Of a DNA stretch of 21,847 bases, positions 1 through 5,741 are shown piece after piece. Positions within the stretch are counted from its first letter, which is position 1, and each line of letters begins with the position of its first letter. Position numbers and translations under genes: made by a program. The DNA is taken from the NCBI GenBank assembly GCA_910580045.1, contig CAJTXF010000005.1:59225-81071 (forward strand), in the 5' to 3' direction. The notes beneath the pieces were generated by a model. The model made no database searches. It was not told where the DNA came from and saw nothing but the letters and a program-made list of their open reading frames with translations. Source of the stretch: an uncultured Eubacteriales bacterium (lineage in GTDB: Bacteria > Bacillota > Clostridia > Oscillospirales > Acutalibacteraceae).

Positions 1-139
1 GGCGGAGAGGGCGGACTGTACGATTGGGCGTTGGGCCCTAGACGTTCCCGGAAAACGCCGTTCGATGGTGTCAGGAAATGAGAGGGTACGGGAACGCTTA
101 GTGCCCAACGCTTCAGAAGACGGTCTGCGGCTCTCCGCC
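1..139. repeat. Long imperfect foldback (about 139 bases)
   Basis: This stretch folds back on itself through nested inverted segments. GGCGGAGAG at 1-9 is complementary to CTCTCCGCC at 131-139. The segment 28-50 pairs with 89-111 at 20 of 23 positions, including GCGTTGGGC with GCCCAACGC and CGTTCCCG with CGGGAACG. A weaker pairing joins about 11-20 to about 120-129. The apical loop is about 38 bases. No open reading frame of note lies in it. It could be a structured RNA, a foldback mobile element, or the end of a larger element continuing left of the window. I do not recognise a named RNA family. Confidence 0.55.
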
Positions 140-167
140 AGTTTGGAAATCTGCGATTTCCAAACTG
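139..167. repeat. Perfect 13-bp hairpin, copy 1 of a palindromic repeat
   Basis: Arms CAGTTTGGAAATC (139-151) and GATTTCCAAACTG (155-167) are perfectly complementary around a TGC loop. It directly follows the end of the 1-139 foldback. The left flank and arm (CCGCCAG then TTTGGAAATC) match the palindrome at 11720-11756 at 14 of 17 positions. The differing stem positions change on both arms, so pairing is kept. There is no T tract, so this is not a typical terminator. Confidence 0.6.
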
Positions 168-207
168 AACGGAATCGCGCGACTGGCATCTTTGGCGGCG
201 CTTGTCT

Positions 208-387
208 GTGCCACTGACGGACTTGGGTGGGCCGTCTAAAACGGTGCCTCGCAGAGGTTTTGGTGAGCGCCGCCCTTACTTTCTTTCCGCTCTTTGGGAA
301 CAGGCTCTTGCTCTGCGCTTAGGGAAAGACCTTGGGACTCCGTCCCAAACCCTGCCAGGGCGGACTTTTTGAAAAAAGTCCCCCTGG
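208..387 (+). repeat. Dispersed intergenic repeat, copy A
   Basis: Bases from about 208 to 360 match the reverse complement of about 4150-4304. Shared blocks include GTGCCACTGACGG, GGTGAGCGCCGCCCT, GCGCTTAGGG and CCCAAACCCYGCCAGGG. By eye the match is roughly three quarters identical with small indels. Both copies end in a hairpin based on CCAGGG/CCCTGG. There is no believable coding sequence: the reading frame at 294-482 is short and lies wholly within the repeat and the kinase 3' end. Repeats with a similar GGGGCTCCGCCCC core are common between genes in related clostridia, as I recall, but their function is unknown to me. Confidence 0.6.
355..387. terminator. Stable hairpin downstream of the kinase operon
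   Basis: CCAGGG (355-360) pairs with CCCTGG (382-387), and inside it GGACTTTTT (362-370) pairs with AAAAAGTCC (373-381), leaving a two-base loop and one bulge. It lies about 70 bases beyond the stop codon of the minus-strand kinase gene and could end that operon's transcript. The T run is inside the stem rather than after it, so termination is a weak inference. It may simply be the structural end of repeat copy A. Confidence 0.3.
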
Positions 388-456
388 ACCCCTCAAAAAC
401 TTTCATTCCGCCTGTACCTTGCTCTTATTGCCAGGCACTGAGTCTCGTCCGCCCCC

Positions 457-1869
457 CTAACTCGTCAGCGGTATCGCGATAACCACCTTTGTCCCTTCCC
501 CCTCTTTGCTCTCTATCTCCAATATCCCCTTGTGCATTCCCACTATCTCGTCCGCCACTGCCAGCCCTATCCCCGAACCCCGCACCAGCTGGTTCGCTTT
601 ATAGAACTTCTTCTTTACATTCGGCAGATGGGCTGCCGGGATTCCGCACCCCGTATCCTCTACAATGACCCGGACCTTCCCCCCGTCCAGCTCGCTGTAT
701 ACTGTCACTGAGCCCCCTGTTTCCGTATACTTCAGTGCATTGTCCAGAATATTCACAAACACCTGCCGCAAACGGTTCCTGTCTCCATACACTGGGGCCA
801 GCTCCTCATTCTCCTCATATATCAGCTGCTTATTTTCAGTGCGGGCCCGCTCAGCAAACAGGTACACCGCCTCGTCCAGCTCCGCCAGCAAGTCCATCCT
901 TTCAGACACCAGCTGCATCCGCCCGTCCTGCAGCCGGGAGAAGTCCAGCAGCTCCTCCACCAGGCCCGAGAGCCGCTCTGATTCTCGGATAATGACCTCC
1001 ATGCCCTTCTCCTGGGTAGCTTTATCTGCCCCGTCCCGCAGGGTCTCTGCCCAGCCCTTGATGGCTGTCAGAGGTGTGCGCAGCTCGTGTGACACAGAGC
1101 TGATAAACTCGTTCTTCATCCGCTCCGCTGCGCCCAGCTCCTCTGCCATGTCATTCACTGTGTCGCACAGCTGGCCTATCTCGTCATTATGAGGCTTCTG
1201 TATGCGCACTTCAAAGTCTCCCTGGGCAATCTGCCGGGCGCTCTGGCTCACCTGGCGCACAGGCACCAGGATGGAGCGGATGAAATACACCCCGGAAAAG
1301 GTGAGAAGCATCATGATAAAGATGCCAGCCAGCACCAGAATCTTTACCATCATCTGGGTTTGCTGGTCCGCCCGCTCCATAGAGACCATATAGCGGATAG
1401 AGCCAATCAGAATGCCGTCCTCGTCCCGTACTGTGCGGGTGATTGCCATCACCTTTTCCCCTGTGTTCAGCTGGCCCACCCATTTGCCGGAGTTGTCTGG
1501 GCTGTGCAGGGCCATCTGATAGTCCGGCATGGCCTGCTTCTGGTCCGGCTCAAACCCAGTGGAGGTGATGAATACCTTCCCGTCTTTAGAAAGGGCCATA
1601 ATCTCCATTTTGGATTTGTCCTGGAAATAGTTTTCAATATAGTCCCGGGTGATTGCCGTGAACTCAGAGCTCTGATAATCCCTGGTGCTGCCCGAGAGCC
1701 AGTTGAGCAGCTCATCCATCCGGGAGGTCAGGGCCAGCTCAATGCCGTTGTAGGTAGAGCTCTGCAATGTGGCGGACAGGGAGGCAATAAAGATAATCAA
1801 AATCACAAACACCACGCCGACGGTGTTGATAAACCACCGCCTGGAAATACTTCTGGCAAACATGGCCAT
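457..1869 (-). CDS. Two-component sensor histidine kinase
   Basis: A 470-residue membrane sensor kinase that would autophosphorylate a histidine and pass phosphate to the adjacent OmpR-type regulator. Transmembrane segments lie at about 13-34 and 173-200, enclosing an extracytoplasmic sensor region of about 140 residues. A HAMP linker follows (about 198-250). The phosphoacceptor is His261 in SSVSHELRTPLTAIKG. The ATPase part has the N box (NILDNALKY, 373-381), G1 (EDTGCGIP, 404-411) and G2 (GSGIGLAVADE, 431-441). The start ATG has an AGGAGG site seven bases upstream that overlaps the stop codon of the regulator gene, so the two are translationally linked. The F box (KKKFYKAN) is an unusual variant. 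The ligand is unknown. Confidence 0.93.
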   Translation of the reverse strand: MAMFARSISRRWFINTVGVVFVILIIFIASLSATLQSSTYNGIELALTSRMDELLNWLSGSTRDYQSSEFTAITRDYIENYFQDKSKMEIMALSKDGKVFITSTGFEPDQKQAMPDYQMALHSPDNSGKWVGQLNTGEKVMAITRTVRDEDGILIGSIRYMVSMERADQQTQMMVKILVLAGIFIMMLLTFSGVYFIRSILVPVRQVSQSARQIAQGDFEVRIQKPHNDEIGQLCDTVNDMAEELGAAERMKNEFISSVSHELRTPLTAIKGWAETLRDGADKATQEKGMEVIIRESERLSGLVEELLDFSRLQDGRMQLVSERMDLLAELDEAVYLFAERARTENKQLIYEENEELAPVYGDRNRLRQVFVNILDNALKYTETGGSVTVYSELDGGKVRVIVEDTGCGIPAAHLPNVKKKFYKANQLVRGSGIGLAVADEIVGMHKGILEIESKEGEGTKVVIAIPLTS

Positions 1870-1881
1870 CGCCCGCCCTCC

Positions 1882-2586
1882 TTAGGATTTCCACCGGTAT
1901 CCCAGGCCCCACACGGTGATGATATGCTGGGGGCTGGAGGGCTCGTCCTCAACCTTCATACGCAGGCGGCGGATGTTCACATCCACAATCTTTTCCTCAC
2001 CCACATAGCTGGGGCCCCACACGTGCCGCAGAATATCCCCCCGGGCCAGGGCCAGGCCCGGGTTCTCCAGAAAGTATTCCATAATCTGGAACTCCACCTG
2101 GGTCAGCTCAATGCTCCTGCCGTCTTTGCTGAAAGAGCGGTCCCGCAGATTCAGGCTGAACGCCCCGGAGCGCACCTCGTCCCGGCGGACGGCCTGGTCC
2201 TGCTCCGCGGCCAGGGCCACTCGGCGGTACACCGCGTCCACCCGGGCCACCAGCTCTGAGGGGGAGAAGGGCTTGGTCACATAGTCGTCAGCGCCCATCA
2301 TCAGGCCGCTGACCTTGTCCATCTCCTGGGTTTTGGCGGTGAGCAGGATAATCCCAATGGACGGGTTCTGCCCCCGCAGCTCCTTGCACACAGCCAGGCC
2401 GTCATATGCCCCGGGCATCATAATGTCCAGAATCACCACGTCGAACTGGCCGTTCCCCCGCTGATACAGCTCCAGCGCCTGGTCGCCGGTCTCGGCCTCA
2501 ATAATCTCATAGCCCGCCCGCTCCAGATTGATGACCACAAACTCCCGAATATTCTGTTCGTCTTCCGCTACCAGCACCCGCTTCAT
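1882..2586 (-). CDS. OmpR/PhoB-family response regulator
   Basis: A 234-residue DNA-binding regulator. The receiver domain (1-120) has the acidic pair in VLVAEDE (9-10), phosphoacceptor Asp54 in VVILDIMMPG, Thr83, and Lys105 in VTKPFSP. A winged-helix effector domain follows (about 138-232), ending in the typical VRRLR-like (NIRRLRMKV) and WGLGYRW motifs. I chose the ATG at 2586 because MKRVLVAEDE is the normal receiver start and an AGGAGGG site sits six bases upstream; the longer upstream extension lacks homology. It lies between the lipoprotein gene (34-base gap) and the kinase gene (12-base gap), so all three probably share a transcript. The regulator's targets are not visible. Confidence 0.94.
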   Translation of the reverse strand: MKRVLVAEDEQNIREFVVINLERAGYEIIEAETGDQALELYQRGNGQFDVVILDIMMPGAYDGLAVCKELRGQNPSIGIILLTAKTQEMDKVSGLMMGADDYVTKPFSPSELVARVDAVYRRVALAAEQDQAVRRDEVRSGAFSLNLRDRSFSKDGRSIELTQVEFQIMEYFLENPGLALARGDILRHVWGPSYVGEEKIVDVNIRRLRMKVEDEPSSPQHIITVWGLGYRWKS

Positions 2587-2620
2587 ACTTAACCCTCCTG
2601 TTTGCTGTGTCCGCTGCCGT

Positions 2621-4024
2621 CTACCCCTCCGGGCTGGGTGACGGCGGCAGCTCCGGCTCGTCCGCCTCCCCGGTGAGCAGGCAGAAATCTCCGGCAATTT
2701 CCTCCACGCTTCTGCGGGCCGCCTCGTCCCGGGTGGTGATTTGTATGCCATATACCACATCGTTCTGAGAGGCCAGCATGGTGTATCCGCTGAACTCTCC
2801 CCGGCTCTCCCAGCCAGAGCGGGTGAAAGCCCGGATAGAAAACAACTTACCCCCCAGCAGCTGATTCCCCTCCTCGTCTGTGATGACCTCTGTATAGGTC
2901 ACCGTGCGGCGCTCCGGGTCATTGGTGGCGCAGATACGGCCCAGCAGGGGGAAGGGCAGCCGGAACCAGTAGTTCTCCCGGGGATTCATCAGCGCCCGCA
3001 GCACCAGGCGGCTCTCCCCCTCTGGATTCAGGGCGTGCCACTCCACCATATAGCTGGTGGAATCCAGGGCCACATCCTCTGAAATGCCCGGCAGGCGGGT
3101 GACAGCGGGGATTTCAATATACCCGTCATCGTTAATGTCCCGGGCATAGAACTGGGTGACCGCTGGCCGGGCATAGGGGTTCTCCAGGCTCTCGCCGTTC
3201 ACATGCCAGGGGCGGTTCACCAGCTTTTCCCCATCGAACAGGAAAACTTGGGTGGTCATGCTGCCGTCTGCCGTGGCCCCGTCCACCACCACGCCCTGGG
3301 TGGTGGCATTCAGCTGGCCAAACACCACAGAGGAATACACGGAAATCGCGTTGTCCGCGTCAGCCCCAGCAGCCTCCACCGGCTGGCCGGTGTCAAAAGT
3401 GAAGAGCCTGGCCCGGGCAGTGGTGGGCTCAGCCCCCTCCTCCTCAGCGGGAACGGACTTGTCAATGGCAAACAGCTCATGGCACCCGTCCCCGTCAAAA
3501 TCCGTGAGAATCAGCTCGCCGTATATGCCCAGGGAATGTTCATAAACATATCCGCTGCCATCATAGAGATAGGCATTCACTGCGGCGGTGCGGCCTGTGG
3601 CTCCGGCAGTACTGCCCCAGCCAATAAAGATTGCCTCTCCCCCGCCGGGCAAAGCGCCGAAGCACACCCTGTCCACCTGGGTGGCAATATTGCGGTACGC
3701 GGCGGCAGTCATCCACTCCTCCCCGGACTTCATCAGAAACAGCACCTCCACGCCCCCGTCCTCCACCAAGTGGAAGCCGATGGCATCTTCCACCCCATCT
3801 CCCGTAAAGTCCCGCATAATAATGGCAGAGCGGTAGTCACCGCTGCGGGGATAGATAAAGGTCACGTCAGTCTGGGCGCCCTGCATCAGCCGGTAAATGG
3901 CCTGCTGGTCAGCATTGGCCTTAGGGGGCGCCATAAGATTTTGGGCGGAGAGCCCTGTGAGAGAACAGCTGGGGAGCTCCATGAGGGTCATAATGAGGGC
4001 AAGCAGAGCAGCGAGCTTTTTCAT
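2621..4024 (-). CDS. Lipoprotein with FG-GAP/VCBS-like calcium-type repeats
   Basis: A 467-residue predicted lipoprotein. The N-terminus is MKKLAALLALIMTLMELPSC: a positively charged start, hydrophobic core and a lipobox LPSC with Cys20, so it should be anchored outside the membrane. Three Asp-rich loops, DFTGDGVED (about 72-80), DFDGDGCHE (175-183) and DINDDGYIE (296-304), resemble the metal-binding loops of FG-GAP/VCBS beta-propeller repeats. The start is the ATG at 4024, eight bases after GGAGG; a GTG nine bases earlier sits too close to that site. It is first in the operon with the response regulator and kinase, so it may be an accessory sensor or a target of the pair; that role is inference. 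Confidence 0.8.
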   Translation of the reverse strand: MKKLAALLALIMTLMELPSCSLTGLSAQNLMAPPKANADQQAIYRLMQGAQTDVTFIYPRSGDYRSAIIMRDFTGDGVEDAIGFHLVEDGGVEVLFLMKSGEEWMTAAAYRNIATQVDRVCFGALPGGGEAIFIGWGSTAGATGRTAAVNAYLYDGSGYVYEHSLGIYGELILTDFDGDGCHELFAIDKSVPAEEEGAEPTTARARLFTFDTGQPVEAAGADADNAISVYSSVVFGQLNATTQGVVVDGATADGSMTTQVFLFDGEKLVNRPWHVNGESLENPYARPAVTQFYARDINDDGYIEIPAVTRLPGISEDVALDSTSYMVEWHALNPEGESRLVLRALMNPRENYWFRLPFPLLGRICATNDPERRTVTYTEVITDEEGNQLLGGKLFSIRAFTRSGWESRGEFSGYTMLASQNDVVYGIQITTRDEAARRSVEEIAGDFCLLTGEADEPELPPSPSPEG

Positions 4025-4074
4025 GGGAGACACCTCCAGAAGATGAAGTGATGGGGCAGGGCAAGAAAATCACC

Positions 4075-4474
4075 GCCTGACGGCTCGGGGCAGTAAGCCG
4101 GCGCCAAGCAGCACCCAAAGCCGGCGGCCGGGGGCCAGGGGGGCTTGCCCCCTGGCGGGGTTTGGGGCGGAGCCCCAAGGTCTGGCCCTAAGCGCTGCCA
4201 TTAAGAGCGCTTTCAAAAAGAGCGAAAGAAAAGTGAGGGCGGCGCTCACCAAAGCCCCTCCGAGGCAGTACGTCCAGCGGCAAGCCCAAGCCCGTCAGTG
4301 GCACCAGCAAGCGCTTGGGGCTTTGCCCCAAACCCCACCAGGGGCCTACGGGTCTTGCCTGCCGGCTCGGTCGGTTCGCAGCTTGTGTGCCACTGGCACA
4401 CGCTCACCCCCTGGACCGCGCATTCCGCTCGTTCGCTTGTGCTTGGCGCAAGGCGCTGCCCCGAGCCGTCAGGC
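4075..4474. repeat. 400-bp intergenic element with terminal inverted repeats
   Basis: This fills most of the gene-free gap 4025-4484. GCCTGACGGCTCGGGGCAG at 4075-4093 is the exact inverted complement of 4456-4474 (19 of 19). After a short non-matching spacer (7 and 6 bases) the match resumes with GCGCCAAGCA at 4101-4110, inverted at 4440-4449, giving termini of about 36 bases. Inside are repeat copy B, a partial forward copy of its GGGGCT..CCCCAAACCCC core at about 4313-4345, and a palindrome, GTGTGCCA-C-TGGCACAC, near 4387-4403. No transposase or credible ORF is present. It could be a non-autonomous (MITE-like) element or a composite of older repeats; no target duplication is evident at its ends. 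Confidence 0.6.
4135..4304 (-). repeat. Dispersed intergenic repeat, copy B (inverted relative to copy A)
   Basis: On the minus strand this matches 208-387 along its length, beginning with GTGCCACTGACGGGC and ending in GGGGCTCCGCCCCAAACC. It closes with a hairpin at 4135-4155 (CCAGGGGG pairing with CCCCCTGG). Copy A has a hairpin at the same place with the same CCAGGG/CCCTGG base but quite different inner stem sequence, so structure is preserved more than sequence. It lies inside the 400-bp element. Confidence 0.6.
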
Positions 4475-4484
4475 TCTCCGCACC

Positions 4485-5726
4485 TTATGTTGCCACTGAC
4501 AGCATCAGCTTTATCCGGTTCTCCTGGTTCACCTGGGTGGCGCTGGGGTCGTAATCTATAGGCACAATATTCGCCTCTGGATATACGTTCTTCACCTTCC
4601 GTATCATCCCCTTGCCCACGATATGGTTGGGCAGGCACCCAAAAGGCTGGGTGCATACCACATTCTCATATCCGCTCTCCACCAGCTCCATCATTTCCGC
4701 TGTCAGCAGCCAGCCCTCCCCCATTTTGCACCCATGGCCTATCACATCCCCTGCCAGGGCTTTCAGATGGCTATAGGGCGCAGGCGGCGTGAACTGGGGA
4801 TATTTCTTTACCGCGGCTATCAAATCTGCCTCAAACTTGGTGAAGTACCATTTCAGCGCTGTACACAGCTGCTTCTTGGCCGCGCTTCCCCCATACAGCT
4901 CAATATCCTGCAGGCGGTTGTCCACCTTGAAAATCATGAAGCCCATAATGCCCGGCACCATCACCTCACAGCCCTGGCGGAACAGGAATTCCTCCAGCCC
5001 GTTGTTGGCAAGTGCTGAGTATTTTACGTAGATTTCCCCCACAATGCCTACCTTTAGCTTTTCCCGCTTCTCGGTTTTTATGGCTGCAAAGGAGCCTGTA
5101 ATCTGCTCAAAATACGCCCGGACCTCTCGCTGGGTAAAGGCCTTCCCTGCCTCAAACAGCCCGGTCAGCTTCTGAATCCACTCCGCCACCAGGCCGTCGC
5201 TCTCCCCGGGGGTCAGCTCATAGGGCTTGGTCTGGTTTTTCAGCAGCATCAGCAAATCCCCATAGGTCAAGGCGGCAATTGCCCTGCGCAGCATAGGCAG
5301 AGTCAGCTTAAAGCCGCTGTTGCTCTCCAGGCCAGATAGGTTCAAGGAGATGACGGGGATATGCTCCAGGCCGTCCTTTTTCAGGGCCTTGCGCAGCAGG
5401 TGTATGTAATTGCTGGCCCGGCACCCGCCCCCGGTCTGGGTCATAATCAGGGCCACCTTATTCAAATCATATTTCCCGCTGTGCAGGGCGTGCATCAGCT
5501 GGCCGATGGACAGCAGCGCCGGATAGCAGGTGTCATTGTGCACGTATTTCAATCCCTCGTCCACCACCTCCCGGCCTGTGGTGGTCAGCAAATCCAGGTG
5601 GTACCCAAAGCTGTTGAACACGTTTTTAATCAGCTCAAAATGGATTGGCGCCATGTTGGGGGTAAGGATAGTGTAAGTGTCTTTCATTTCCCGGGTAAAT
5701 TCTACCCGGCTGGTATCGTCTGCCAT
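4485..5726 (-). CDS. 2-hydroxyacyl-CoA dehydratase-like protein (activase partner)
   Basis: A 413-residue soluble protein resembling the C-terminal part of large clostridial acyl-CoA dehydratase activase-related proteins. Conserved-looking cysteine motifs are NDTCYPALLSIGQ (about 64-76), GGGCRASNY (about 99-107) and CTQPFGCLPNHIVGKG near the C-terminus, which probably bind an iron-sulfur cluster. It ends IDYDPSATQVNQENRI as in that family. The ATG at 5726 has a plausible AAAGGA site. It follows the activase gene by 15 bases and in the same reading frame. Substrate is unknown: the family's named members dehydrate 2-hydroxyacyl-CoA or reduce aromatic acyl-CoA, but these stand-alone large homologues are largely uncharacterised. 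Confidence 0.8.
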   Translation of the reverse strand: MADDTSRVEFTREMKDTYTILTPNMAPIHFELIKNVFNSFGYHLDLLTTTGREVVDEGLKYVHNDTCYPALLSIGQLMHALHSGKYDLNKVALIMTQTGGGCRASNYIHLLRKALKKDGLEHIPVISLNLSGLESNSGFKLTLPMLRRAIAALTYGDLLMLLKNQTKPYELTPGESDGLVAEWIQKLTGLFEAGKAFTQREVRAYFEQITGSFAAIKTEKREKLKVGIVGEIYVKYSALANNGLEEFLFRQGCEVMVPGIMGFMIFKVDNRLQDIELYGGSAAKKQLCTALKWYFTKFEADLIAAVKKYPQFTPPAPYSHLKALAGDVIGHGCKMGEGWLLTAEMMELVESGYENVVCTQPFGCLPNHIVGKGMIRKVKNVYPEANIVPIDYDPSATQVNQENRIKLMLSVAT

Positions 5727-5741
5727 ATGATTCCTTTCCGC

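Noticed and set aside
4463..4476. Terminator for the dehydratase genes (GAGCC/GGCTC hairpin)
   Set aside because: The stem is short with no T tract and falls within the terminal inverted repeat, which explains it better.
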